DNA of 64,000 nucleotides from Parietaria judaica (lineage: Eukaryota; Streptophyta; Magnoliopsida; Rosales; Urticaceae). Positions 35,501 through 46,830 of this stretch are shown here, piece by piece. The stretch spans positions 6,843,180 to 6,907,179 of the forward strand of contig OX940872.1 in the NCBI GenBank assembly GCA_954871525.1. The letters run 5' to 3'. Position 1 is the stretch's first letter; the number at the start of each line of letters is the position of its first letter. Below the pieces are notes generated by a model that made no database searches, was not told the DNA's origin, and was given only the letters and a program-made list of their open reading frames with translations. Both the position numbers and the translations under genes were made by a program.

Positions 35501-36073
35501 AAGCATGGAATGAAATTGAAAGATTAAAAAATTTGAAAAAATAAATACACAAAAAGATAAAAGAAATTAAAACCCACTATAACGAACTGATAAAGCATTC
35601 TGAATTCTTCAACGGATGCACAATTGGCAGCCAAATTTTCATCAGCAAAACAAAAAGTAGAGAATTACATTATTTTATTTTGAATAAAAATGACATTATT
35701 ATTGACATAGAATGAAATAACTAATGTACTTTGCATTATGGACACGGAAAGCTAAGAATTTTCGATAAGAAAAAGCATTGAAACAATCAGAAACAGCATA
35801 AAAATTAACACCAATATAACCTTAGAAACACCAAAAGTTGATGAATACCAGGTTGAGAAGAGAGGCGTGACCCCATGGACACATGCCATAGTCACACTTG
35901 GTCGGAGGCCACCAGTCCAGAGTCGCGCATATGAAATCCGAGTCCGTTTTCCCGATGCCCGCTTCGCCGTTCACAACGATTCTCTCTGCGCCCGCCGAGG
36001 CCGAGCTCAGCCCAAGCAGACACACCCAAGAACACAACGCCATTGCCAGAACCGCATAACCACGAGGACCCAT
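32575..36073 (-). CDS. GUS3: Heparanase-like protein, GH79 beta-glucuronidase (GUS3-like)
   Basis: Nine exons join in frame to 536 residues: 36073-35849, 35446-35410, 35322-35139, 35054-34906, 34689-34459, 34210-34021, 33934-33809, 33132-33033, 32943-32575. Residues 1-27 form a signal peptide (MALCSWVCLLGLSSASAGA). Family blocks: DFICATLDWWPPTKCDYG, LRLGGTLQD, the acid/base Glu in AWELGNELCG across exons 4-5, HHIYDLGPG, and the nucleophile Glu in WVGESGGAYNSG. The C-terminus is GKALMLDSSGNIPAMEPVKV to FTVPACQ. Ending in VPAC after NGN-IP--EP resembles heparanase-like protein 3 more than 1 or 2. The enzyme should remove glucuronic acid from cell-wall arabinogalactan proteins in the secretory path or apoplast. 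A GA-rich run lies just upstream of the ATG. All splice sites are GT-AG and no lesion was seen. Confidence 0.9.
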
Positions 36074-36081
36074 CTCTGTGG

Positions 36082-36084
<3 letters not shown>

Positions 36085-36117
<33 letters not shown>
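36085..36117. repeat. (GA)n run in the 5' UTR of the heparanase-like gene
   Basis: About sixteen GA units within 45 bp upstream of the ATG (CT-rich on the transcribed sense strand), a common plant leader feature. A TATTTATAA stretch on the gene strand near 36165 could be a TATA element. Confidence 0.85.
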
Positions 36118-36119
<2 letters not shown>

Positions 36120-37424
36120 TCTATGGCTTGTGATATGGAAAGCCTTTATGTAAATCAACGTTATAAATAAGGGAGAGAAATGCGAGCACTAGTGTACCAA
36201 GTAAACGCTTTTGGACGTGGATAATAATAATTACTTCTTTTCAAGGTTTTTTTATTTATTTATTTATTTATATGTATGCTTATTATTATGGGAAACTTGC
36301 GTGGAAGTTCTTAAACTAGTTCATCTATTACAGTTAAGTCTCTAAAGTCTAAACACAATTTTTGGTGGTAAAAATCCTTAATGTTATATTTTTGTTGCAT
36401 TTAAGTAAAAATTGCCTTGAAAAAAGATTAGGTATTTTTGTTGGTATTGTATTATGTAAAAAAAAGTTAAGTACGTTCGGCCACGCCAACAATGAACGCT
36501 CTTTAACTTGTAAATGGACGTTACATCATCAAATACACAATAATTTCGGGTATACTAGTTCATTGGTTGGTCCTCTTTTGTTTTCGTATATTAAGCTAGT
36601 GATGGGGACCGGGTTCGGCCCTAAAGATGGTTCCTAGTTTATTTTATGATGTTTCCGTCATCAAATGGACGTCAACTGTGTATAAGGCTCGAAAGAACTC
36701 AATGTTTTCGAGAATAACAATAGAAGTACTCAATATTTCTTTCCGCGCGTTTTTATGACTAGAAATTAACAAGAATATAATGATAGGACGATTTCCACCG
36801 AGAATCATGTTTAGGGATTAACTGCAACAAACGAATGAGTTGAAGAACTTTCGCCGCAATTTTCCCAATTACTATGGATAGAGTTGAAACTTGAAACATT
36901 AAAAAGATTGGTTTAATATAATTATTTTCACATTTTGAAGATAAATTGCAAGCACGAGAATCTGCTTAATCTTAGGCTTGACTCTTTTAACTAATTAAAT
37001 TGAAACCCAATTATAAATATAATTATATATTACTAACTCGTATTAGTCTGATAAAAAACTCCATAATTAACGCCCTTAATTAACGCAACTAATAGAAAAT
37101 TAAGAAATATAAAACATATTAATTATAAAACGATTATTAAGAATTAAGATGTATAAAGAAACGAATTAGGGTCAATAATGTGTTTATTTAAGACATTATC
37201 GTTTAATTACACGACTTAAACGAATTATGAAAAACGAAAAAAAAAAAAAAAGAAATCCCTGCGTTTTTATTTTTACTTTTTTATCTTTATTTATTTATAA
37301 GTTATTTCGCAGTGTGTAACCTATGTCTATCTATGACTAAGTCTCTGGTTTGAATTCGTATTTACTATTTACTTATTTGTTTTTATTTTAATTGTGCTAA
37401 TTAATCGATAATAAGTGAGTGTTA
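36118..37424. other. Intergenic, AT-rich
   Basis: Upstream of the heparanase-like gene. No gene or structured repeat recognised; one short open frame at 36362-36637 has no family motif. Confidence 0.5.
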
Positions 37425-37960
37425 ATAATAGTAATATGTATAATTAGATTATACTATTAGCTAAAGATAATATTAAGTTTTTTTTTTATTATATATAAAT
37501 ATACACATTTGTTGAAAGAAATTTATCAATATAAAAAATATGAGATGAAGACAATTATTAAAAGGTTTTTTTTTTCAAGAACTATTTTATTTTGTATATT
37601 GGAGATAATAATTGAATGAAAAAGTGATATATTTTTTTTTAAAGCAATACATTACTAGTTCCACACTCCCACTATCTTTGTGAAAGTTAGAGTGAAATAA
37701 ATTACTCATCATCTATATGTAGAATATATTAATAGCAAATTCCTACTTTTGAATTTTTAATACATTAATATACAAGTTAAGCATTTTGCATTATTAATTA
37801 CTTTTAACAGTTTATAAAAGTATGCCCAATCTACCATAATTAAGGAAATAGAAGATAAATAAGTTGATATCTCTATAAATGGGAAATTTTTACTGCAAGA
37901 AGAAAAAAAAAGTAAAATTTAATTTGCCTGTTTTTTATTTTTTCAATCCAATTGTTAATA
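37425..37960. repeat. Diverged tandem unit, copy 1 (left part)
   Basis: The segment shares ATTTTATTTTGTATATTG, CACTATCTTTGTGAAAGTTA, CAAGTTA-GCATTTTGCATTA and TTCAATCCAATTGT with copies near 44.1-44.6 and 46.4-46.6 kb. Its right part continues after the MULE at 42801 to about 42967 (AATTTGTGGTAAAAA-TAAGTACCTTAT, TTTCAAGGCTT). Non-coding; possibly a duplicated gene flank. Confidence 0.65.
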
Positions 37961-38473
37961 GGGCTTTTTAGCAAAATACCCAATTTAGGTGAAACTTTTT
38001 TAAAAAACCCTCAAAAGTTTACTATAATTAAATAAACCCTCATTTGGTGTTATTTGGACAATTATGCCCTTAATATATCGAATCCTCTTCTCCTTCCCAA
38101 GCCTTCGTCGTCGAACAGTGAAGAAGCCTTCGTCGTCGAACAATGGAGCTCTCTCCTGGTGCATGACTCCAACTTTCCAACACAGAGCCCGCACTCTCCC
38201 TCCCTCTCATCACTTCCGAGTCTGAACCCCAACCTTCTCCTGAGATCTCCGACTCCTCGCCGCCACCATAGCCGGCAGACGCCGACCAGCAGGACCTACC
38301 GAGAGGAAGAAGGTCCTCTCGCCGAAGAAGAAGACCCCTTCACGGACACGCTCGTGGTGTAAAACCCGTGGCCCAAGCGACGGGGCTCTCCATCACCGAG
38401 AACGCTGTGTCGTAGCGCTCCTTGAACCCGAACCCGGACCCGAGAACGCCGGTCTTCGTCGTTGAAGCTGAGC

Positions 38474-38680
38474 CTAAAGCTTTGTCGTCTTCTTTGTCTT
38501 CGAACTGGAGGCTCTGACGAAGCTGCTCAAAAAAGACGACGAGGAGGACAGGAGCGCCGAGCCTCTCTCTGGTGCGTCGCCGGCGTCGGAGGCTAAGCCG
38601 AGGCCTTGCTTAAACCTGGCGGCGCTGTAGCCCTTGCGAGTGAGCTCCTCGTAGTACGCAACAGCTTTTTCTTCCTCCAT
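38474..38680 (-). pseudogene. Captured fragment of a small plant-conserved protein gene
   Basis: Within the MULE, the minus-strand frame from 38680 reads MEEEKAVAYYEELTRKG, then AARFKQGLGLASD, RGSALLSSSSSFLS and FVRASS. I recall this order from an uncharacterised short plant protein (YYEELTRKGEGAARFKQGLG type), but cannot name it. The fragment ends soon after, in Lys/Thr-rich sequence that does not continue the family. GC content contrasts sharply with the repeat field next to it. Neighbouring 38060-38400 is also GC-rich and may belong to the same or another captured gene. Confidence 0.45.
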
Positions 38681-39000
38681 TGTTGCGAGCTCTGGAGCTT
38701 CATGTTGAGCTCGGAGACGGATGAGAAATGGATTTGGGCTTGGTGGGCCTCTTTTGATCAATTCAATAAATGTTGGGCTCTTAAGCATGGGAATAAATTT
38801 TGTTATCTGCGAAATAAGTACTATATTTTGAACTTTTTAGCAGTAATAGTACTAAAAGAAAATAGAACAAGCTCAATATTCAAATTCTTCCATGTTCCGA
38901 TGAGGTCCGTTACACGAGGACAAGTTATACATATATGGCGGCAAAAGTACTCAAACGCAAGAAAACAAGGTCAAATTTGTAACTCTTTCGTGTACAACTA

Positions 39001-41640
39001 AAGTCTGTTACTTGGTTACGATAAAGTTACAGTTTTGTAACCGAAGTTACATTATCGTAACAGAAGTTACATTATCGTAACAGAAGTTACACTTATGTAA
39101 CTGTAGTTACACTTTTGTAACCGGAGTTACAATTTCAATATATTTGTTCAAATGATAATTTAGTGCTTTGGGAGTTAATTTGGAAGTATTAAAATAATTT
39201 TTGTAACTGAAGTTACACTTTTGGAACTCAAGTTACATAAGTGTAACCGGTGTTAAACTTTTGTAATAGGAGTTACACTTTCGTAATTCTAGTCATATAT
39301 GGTTATGTAATAGTATGACCACAATTATATAATAATATGACCACAATCATTAGAGTTACACTAATGTAAATGTGGTTACACTAATTTAATTGGAATTAAA
39401 TTTTTGTAACCGAAGATACATAACCGTAACTGAAGTTACACTTATGTAACTGGAGTTACAATTTCAATATATTTGTTCAAATAATAATTTAGTGCTTTGG
39501 GAGTTAATTTGGAAGTATTAAAATAATTTTTGTAACTGAAGTTACACTTTTATAACTCAAGTTACATAAGCGTAACCGGTGTTACACTTTTGTAATAGGA
39601 GTTACACTTTTGTAATTCTAGTCATATATGGTTATGTAATAATATGACCACAATTATGTAATAATATGACCACAATCATTAGAGTTACACTAATGTAAAT
39701 GTGGTTACACTAATTTAATTGGAATTAAAGTTTTGTAACCGAAGTTACATTATCGTAACCGAAGTTACATTATCGTAACTGAAGTTACACTTATGTAACT
39801 GGAGTTACACTTTTGTAACCGGAGTTACAATTTCAATATATTTGTTCAAATAATAATTTAGTGCTTTGGGAGTTAATTTGGAAGTATTAAAATAATTTTT
39901 GTAAACGGTGTTACACTTTTGTAATAGGAGTTACACTTTCGTAATTCTAGTCATATATGGTTATGTAATAGTATGACCACAATTATGTAATAATATGACC
40001 ACAATAATTAGAGTTACACTAATGTAAATGTGGTTACACTAATTTAATTGGAATTAAAGTTTTGTAACCGAAGTTACATTATCGTAACCGAAGTTACATT
40101 ATCGTAACTGAAGTTACATTATTGTAACTGGAGTTACAATTTCAATATATTTGTTCAAATAATAATTTAGTGCTTTGGGAGTTAATTTGGAAGTATTAAA
40201 ATAATTTTTGTAACTGAAGTTACACTTTTGTAACTCAGGTTACATAAGTGTAACCAGTGTTACACTTTTGTAACAGGAGTTACACTTTCGTAATTCTAGT
40301 CATATATGGTTACACTTATGTTACATAATTATATTAATCCAGTCTCCATCTAAAGGTGTGTAGCAATAATTTCACATAATTTGAGTTACAAAATAGAGTT
40401 TAAATTGAAATATTGTCAAAAAATAGTGACATATAATTATGTAATAGTATGACCACAATTATGTAATTCCATGACAACAATCATTAGACTTACACTTATG
40501 TAAATGTGGTTACACTAATTTAATTGGAATTAAATTTTTGTAACCAAAATTACACTTTTGTAACCGAAGTTACATTATCGTAACATAAGTTACATTATCG
40601 TGACTGAAGTTACACTTATGTAACTGTAATTACACTTTTGTAACCGGAGTTACAATTTCAATATATTTGTTCAAATAATAATTTAGTGTTTTGGGAGTTA
40701 ATTTGGAAGTATTAAAATAATTTTTGTAACTGAAGTTACACTTTTGTAACTCAAGTTACATAAGTGTAACCGGTGTTACACTTTTGTAATAGGAGTTACA
40801 CTTTCGTAATTCTAGTCATATATGGTCATGTATGACCACAATTATGTAATAATATGACCATAATCATTAGAGTTACACTAATGTAAATGTGGTTACACTA
40901 ATTTAATTGGAATTAAAGTTTTGTAACCGAATAGTTACATTATCGTAACCGAAGTTACATATCGTAACTGAAGTTACATTATCGTAACTGAAGTTACACT
41001 TATGTAACTGGAGTTACAATTTCAATATATTTGTTCAAATAATAATTTAGTGTTTTGGGAGTTAATTTGGAAGTATTAAAATAATTTTTGTAACTGAAGT
41101 TACAGTTTTGTAGCTCAAGTTACATAAGTGTAACCGGTGTTACACTTTTGTAATAAGAGTTACACTTTTGTAATTCTAGTCATATATGGTTATGTAATAA
41201 TATGACCAAAATTATGTAATAATATGACCACAATCATTAGAGTTACACTAATGTAAATGTGGTTACACTAATTTAATTGAAATTAAAGTTTTGTAACCGA
41301 AGTTACATTATCGTAACCGAAGTTATATTATCGTAACTGAAGTTACATTATCGTAACTGGAGTTACATTATGGTAACTGAAGTTACACTTATGTAACTGG
41401 AGTGACAATTTCACTATATTTGTTCAAATAATAATTTAGTGCTTTGGGAGTTAATTTGGTAGTATTAAAACAATTTTTGTAACCGAAGTTACACTTATGT
41501 AACTGGAGTTACACTTTTGTAACAGAAGTTGCAATTTTGTCACCGAAGTTACAATTTTGTAAATGGAGTTACACTTTCGTAATTATAGTCATAAATTATT
41601 ACACTTATGTTACATATTAAAAGATTCTACATAAAAAAAT
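39001..41640. repeat. GTTAC/GTAAC repeat field inside the MULE
   Basis: Short units of the form GAAGTTACATTATCGTAAC and GGAGTTACACTTTTGTAAC recur every 18-20 bp. They are arranged in larger blocks headed by AATTTCAATATATTTGTTCA at 39131, 39460, 39829, 40138, 40654, 41018 and (variant) 41407. Block spacing is about 310-515 bp. Each block also carries ATTTAGTGCTTTGGGAGTTA and ATGACCACAATTATGTAATA. GTTAC and GTAAC are inverted with respect to each other, so many small hairpins are possible. Confidence 0.92.
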
Positions 41641-41849
41641 GTGCTAGTTTGTAAATCACAATTTGCGTCGGAAGACTATAGGTTTTTCCGGTGGAAACAC
41701 AAAATATAAACTAGTAAAAGCCGGTTTTTTGGAACAAATTTTTGACATAATTTATGAATCTTCTTTTGCACATGAAAAGCAGTCCAGCACAGAGTTAAGC
41801 CTCTACATGTACCCAACTAAACTCCACCAAATCCTTCTTCCAAGCCCTC

Positions 41850-42150
41850 CCCTGTTGCGACCAAACCCAAGTCAACTCGCTCAGGTCCCTCCTCTACGGC
41901 GACCAAACCCGAATCAATTTTCTCCGATCCTCTTCCAAACCAAAACAAACTGATCTAAGTCATCAACCTATCGCTGAACTTGGGAATGTCGATTTGCGGT
42001 CGGAACCGTGAAAATTAGAGTCGGAAGCTCGGCGAAGTACTACACGGTGGAGATGGACACGGGGAGCTCGTTGTCGTGGCTGCAGTGCCAGCCAGCCCTT
42101 CACAGTGTACTGCCACTAGCAGGTGGGGCCTGTCTTCGACCATGCCGATT
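41850..42150 (+). pseudogene. Captured fragment of an A1-family aspartic protease gene
   Basis: Near 42020-42090 the plus-strand frame reads SSAKYYTVEMDTGSSLSWLQ followed by CQP. It contains the catalytic DTGSS and the WLQC that follows it in plant A1B (nepenthesin-type) proteases. Further on, QVGPVFD is readable after an in-frame stop in place of the CH-QVGPVFDPS region. Upstream (41850-41950) two imperfect copies of DQTR(V/I)N-LRS resemble the propeptide RD-RV-SL-SR region. An in-frame TGA separates these two parts. It is a truncated, inactive piece of a host gene carried by the MULE. Confidence 0.65.
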
Positions 42151-42967
42151 CCGCTACTCGTGAAGCTCAAGTGTGGGTCACGCCGAGGAAGGGTTTCGCC
42201 GTTTATTCATCCCCTTAGATGACTCAGATCTGAGCTCTCTGCTCTCCATGACGAACCTTCTTCTCCGGCGACGAGCTCGTCCGAGTGTGCTCCTCAGGTC
42301 GCATCGTCGGCTTCTTCCCAGGTTCAACGCGATTCTTAGGCGACCTTCTTGTCTCTACGGCGAAGCTCCTCTAGCAAGTGAGCCAAGCTACCTTCATCTA
42401 CGATCAGATTCGCGAGCAAGCTTCATCCTCTCTGCTCTGTTCCGGCACAGCCTCGCGTCTTCTTCTCAGGCGGCGGGCGACGGATCTGCGCGAACTCAAT
42501 CTCAGCAGAGCTCGACAGAAATTGAGCAGTGAGAGCTTGACAATGGCGATGACGATACGGGAGTCGAGAGAGAGACAAAGATGAGCAACAAGAGCTCGTC
42601 AATGGCGACGGCGATACTGAAATCGAGAGAGAGATTGAGCTATGAGAGTTTGTCAGTGGCAATCGAGTCGAAAGAGAGAGTTGGAGTGTGAGGGGTAGTT
42701 TAGGAAATATTTGTTTAAAATGAGTACAATATTAATTAATCAAACATTGAGTAATTTTTTAAAAAGTTTGACTCTAATCGAGTATTATGCTAATAAGCCC
42801 TTGTTAATAATGTAAATGGAGAAAGAGAGATAGTGAGATTTACCAACTGCAACAAAAGCTTATAAAGTCCAATTAATTTGTGGTAAAAATTAAGTACCTT
42901 ATTAACAATAGTGTCATTCACTTTCAAGGCTTAGAAACAGCCAATTTCGGTAACTTATTTCTCATTT

Positions 42968-43336
42968 GGCTTAATGACGAAAAAAAAATTCAAAGTTTGG
43001 TCAAAGAATTCCTTATGTATCTAAAGTTTAAAAGTGGTGGTAAAAATACCCAAAGTCACATTTGGAACTTGACCACTCCATTCTCGTGAAACAGATAACT
43101 TACCTGTTAACTCTGGCCACGTGAAAAAACGTGGGTTACTGACATAGCAATTCTTTGCCACATAGACGACACGTTTTTTCACGTGACCAGAGTTAACGGG
43201 TAAGTTAGGTGCGTCATGAGAATGGAGTGATCAACGCCTCAAATGTGACTTTAGATATTTTTGCCATCAATTTTAAATTTTAAATACACAAAGAGTACTT
43301 TGTCCAAACTTTGAATATTTTTACCGTCATTAACCC
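42968..43336. mobile_element. Foldback MITE, copy 1
   Basis: The two arms are nearly complementary along most of the element: TTAATGACG, TCAAAGTTTGG-CAAAG, AAAGTCACATTTG, CTCCATTCTC and GTTAACTCTGGCCACGTG pair with the right arm. The left end is GGCTTAATGACG and the right end CGTCATTAACCC. Flanks TTCTCATTT and TTCTTATAT are an imperfect 9-bp duplication. Same family as 45461-45928. Confidence 0.75.
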
Positions 43337-43583
43337 TTCTTATATTCAAAGAACATTTGAAACTGTTTGGTTTTCTTTTCTTCTTTAAAGAAAAATAAAA
43401 ATATTCCCCAAGTCCTTTTGCCTTTTGGGACAAACTGCACACCAGTATGTAAAAATTATTCCAAAAGCTAAAATTCAAGGGTTCAAAATTGCATACCAAC
43501 ATGCATAAGCTACTGCCTACTGTCATGAGCCATGACTATACTTTATTAGGTTTTATTAAATTGAGTTTTATTTGATTATTTTG

Positions 43584-43887
43584 TCCCACATGGATATTAT
43601 AAAAGAGGGTTTTAATTTTTCTACTAATATATTATTCAAGTCTCTCTTAATTATCTCTAAACTACTCGTGAAGTCTTGGGTTCAATTCTTTGAGACGCAG
43701 AAATTGCATAATATATATAAAATCTTGACCGATAGTGCCTGCTTCTGGCCAATAATGCCAGTTATTATTATCGTGGAAAATAGCTTAATCATCTTGAATT
43801 TTTATCCCACATGAATATTATAAAAGAGGCTTTTAATTTTTCCACTAATATATTAGCCAAGTCTCTCTTGAATCTCTCCAAACTACT
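43584..43887 (+). repeat. Direct repeat pair of ~83 bp
   Basis: 43584-43665 and 43805-43887 share TCCCACATG-ATATTATAAAA, TTTTAATTTTTC-ACTAATAT and AAGTCTCTCTT, with scattered differences. They are 221 bp apart; a GGGTTCAATTC motif lies between them. Possibly short LTR-like ends of a tiny element, but no target duplication was found. Confidence 0.6.
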
Positions 43888-43949
43888 ATATTTTTTATAA
43901 AAGCTTGTGTTCTAAGAATATCATAGAGATATCAATTAACTAAGTGATA

Positions 43950-44517
43950 ATAGTAGGTATGATTAGATTTTCTAGTAGTAAAGATAATATATTTATCACG
44001 TTAACAACAAGATAAATGAAAAACAATTAAAAAAAGTTAGTTTTAACATATGATTTTTTTTGTTTTCAACATTAATAATTGTTTTTCAACGATTATTTTA
44101 TTTTGTATATTGAGATTATAATTGAATGAAATGTACTTTCTAAAAGCAATCCATAACTTAGTCTTGTCTCACTGAAACTATTAAAGTTCATCACCAGATC
44201 ATTCACTATCTTTGTGAAAGTTAAATGCAATAATGTGCTTCATTATCATTATGTAGAGTAGAGTATATTAAAATTAAAATTAAAAAGCAAATTCCTGATA
44301 TAGTAAAAGAAAAATAAATCAAGATTTATTTCTCATACGTGATACAATTATATACAAGTTAGCATTTTGCATTATTTATTACTTTGTGACGTTTGAGCAA
44401 CTTCATGGAGAACAATTGTCAAATATATAAAAGTACGCCAAATCTATTCATAATTAAGGAAATAAAAAGCTAAATAATCCATTCAAAAAAACAAAAATAA
44501 AACTAAATAAGAAAGAG

Positions 44518-44553
<36 letters not shown>

Positions 44554-44960
44554 CTTCAATCCAATTGTGAATAATGGAAATGGGAAAAGGAGATAAAGAT
44601 AATCTACAATAAAGTTGGATGGGGTCTAGACTCTAGTTACCAATTTATAAAGTTCCATTAATTTGTGGTAAAAACTAAGTACCTTATGAATAATAGTGTT
44701 ATTATTTTTCAAGGCTTGAAAAGGTAGCCAATTTATGATAGGGTGTGAATCTTAATATGCTTTTTTCTAATGTCTCCTAAAAGTACATATTAATTTTATT
44801 TTTATTTCTTTGAAAGACCTAAAGTACATATTATTAGCAGTTTCATTAGACATGGAAGCCTATAATTTCATTTAACGTGCATTAATAGAGCTCTAAAACT
44901 CCACAATTAATTATCTAATTAAGTTAAGTTAGCTTTAATGTGAAAGTTACCCTTTTTAAA
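43950..44960. repeat. Diverged tandem unit, copy 2
   Basis: Collinear with copy 1 through TTTTATTTTGTATATTGAG, ACTATCTTTGTGAAAGTTAA, GCATTTTGCATTATT, CAATCCAATTGTGAATAATG and TAATTTGTGGTAAAAACTAA. It has no MULE at the position where copy 1 is split. It continues to GTTAGCTTTAATGTGAAAGT, which copy 3 also has. Confidence 0.65.
44523..44548. repeat. (TA)n microsatellite
   Basis: About thirteen TA units inside tandem-unit copy 2. Confidence 0.85.
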
Positions 44961-45460
44961 GTTTTATATATTTTATAGTTCTGTATATATATATATTAAT
45001 TATTTATGATTGTATAGTTTTATGTGGATTAATTAAGTAAATCCTCCACCCAAAAACAAAACCCCAATATTATTTATTCAGTTATAAAATTAGATCAAGC
45101 TGAGCTTTTTGTTGGTGATTTAGCCCACTCAAACCTAACTGCTAAACCTCGGGAAAATTGATTGATTTTTTATATCTTACCAACTCTAGAATATATGCAT
45201 GACAATATTGTCTCATCGCGAATTAATTCTTATTTGCTTCAAGTAAACAGTCCTTAGACTTTTCCTATATTATTGGTCAAACATAACTTTCAAGATTGAG
45301 AACGTGACTATGTGAGGCTGTGAAAAATTGAGAAATTTGCAAATTTATATATATAAAGTTGTATGTTGATATGCCTCTTCGAATTTTTTCAAGTTCGATA
45401 TGAAGACATTTTCCACTAGGTCTATAATTGAAGATAAATATGAGGTCGTGTATAATATTA
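44961..45460. other. AT-rich spacer between tandem-unit copy 2 and MITE copy 2
   Basis: No gene or structured repeat recognised. Confidence 0.5.
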
Positions 45461-45928
45461 GGGTTAATGACGGCAAAAATACTTAAAGTTTGGTCAAAGA
45501 ATCCCTCAGGTACTCAAAGTTTAAAAGTGGTGGTAAAAATATCCAAAGTCACGTTTGGGGAGTTGACCACTTCATTTTTGTAACGTCATTAACTTACCCA
45601 TTAACTCTGCCCACGTAGAAAAAGTTGTTTTGTTAAGTGTAATCATTAGGGGTTCAATTAGTTGTATTAAATAGTATTACTTAGGGGTTCAATTCGTTGT
45701 TTTCTCGTAAATGAAGCTGATGCGGGCTCGTCAACGTGGAAAAAATTATTCTGCCGGCAACACACGTTTATCCGCGTGGTCAGAGTTAACAAGTAAATTA
45801 GCGGTGTTACGAGATTGGAGTGGTCAACTCCCCAAATATGACTTTGGGTATTTTTACCACCGTTTTTAAATTTTAGGTACCCGAGGAGTTCTTTGACCAA
45901 ATTTTGAGTATTTTACCATCATTAACCC
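45461..45928. mobile_element. Foldback MITE, copy 2 (MULE-type, 9-10 bp TSD)
   Basis: Starts GGGTTAATGACGG and ends CCATCATTAACCC, with inverted arms of nearly 200 bp. It is flanked by TATAATATTA at 45451-45460 and 45929-45938. Internal text such as AAAGTTTGGTCAAAGAAT and AGAGTTAAC matches copy 1 at 42968-43336. No coding capacity. Confidence 0.85.
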
Positions 45929-46429
45929 TATAATATTAATTAATTAAGCTCCTTCTACTTATTCTCTGTTTGTTTCTTCTACTATTATTTTCGGACTTAA
46001 CCAGCTTACCGCAAATCTCTCACAAGTCTAATCTGGGGATAAACCGGCGGAAGAGGTACACTAAGATGATTTTTGTATGATTTTAAAAATGGTTATTAAT
46101 TATGTCGATCTATTTTACGGGTATTAACGTTTTTTGTGAAAGAAAGATTAACATTACTCAAGATAAAAAAAATGTAGAATTAAATGAAGACGTGAAACAG
46201 CTATAACAAAGGATTGAGTTTTTTTTTTTTTTTTAAGAATTTGTAACTTTTTAAAAAATATATAAAGTTAATGTTACTTTCTTTCAATGGATTGAGTGGA
46301 ATTAAGTGTCATTTCAATTGCATTAATAATGATTTACTATTCAACTTTAGAATTGAAAAAAGTCCATTGAAATTAAAAAAATAAAAAAAGGAATTGAAAA
46401 AAGTGAACACATGTTGATCTACATTTATC

Positions 46430-46830
46430 AGTGAGTATTTTTTTTACTTCAAGAAACAAAATAAGTGAAATTTTTCCCCCTTTTTATATGTTTCAATCCA
46501 ATCGTGAATAATGTAATTGGAAAATATATAAAGAGAAAAATGTATAATAAAGTTGCCAAATGCAATAATAGCTTGTAAAGTCCAATCAATCTGTAGTAAA
46601 AATTAAATATATTATGAATAAGAATGTCGCTAACTTTCGAGGCTTAAATATCTTAATGTGCTTTATTTAATCTCTTAAGTCTTGAAAAATACATCATTAT
46701 TATTAGCAGCCAAATTCTTCACTAGAGATGGAAGTCTTTACCATTTAAAGCAAACATGGAAATAGACATATAAAAGTCCACACTGAATTAAAATAGATTA
46801 AAGTTAGCTTTAATGTTCATTGAACTTTAA
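46430..46830. repeat. Diverged tandem unit, copy 3
   Basis: Shares TTTCAATCCAATCGTGAATA, TAAAGTCCAATCAAT, TAGTAAAAATTAA, TTTCGAGGCTTA, TATTATTAGCAG and GTTAGCTTTAATGTTCA with copy 2. Also uninterrupted by the MULE. Confidence 0.6.

Larger units (their letters stand above)
37961..42800. mobile_element. Pack-MULE-like Mutator element with 9-bp TSD
   Basis: The 9-bp target duplication TTGTTAATA is at 37952-37960 and 42801-42809. The termini begin GGGCTTTTTAGCAAAATACC on the left and GGGCTTATTAGCATAATACT on the complement of the right end, and stay similar for about 100 bp (AAACTTTTTTAAAAAA, CTCAAAAGTTT). No transposase is present. The left internal part (38060-38790) and right internal part (41820-42690) are GC-richer and hold gene fragments. 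The middle (39000-41640) is filled with GTTAC/GTAAC repeats. Paralogous empty sites exist near 44560 and 46497. Nine-base duplications with long inverted termini are characteristic of MULEs. Confidence 0.88.

Noticed and set aside
36362..36637. 91-codon plus-strand frame upstream of the heparanase-like gene
   Set aside because: AT-rich, no recognisable domain, no splice context or leader.
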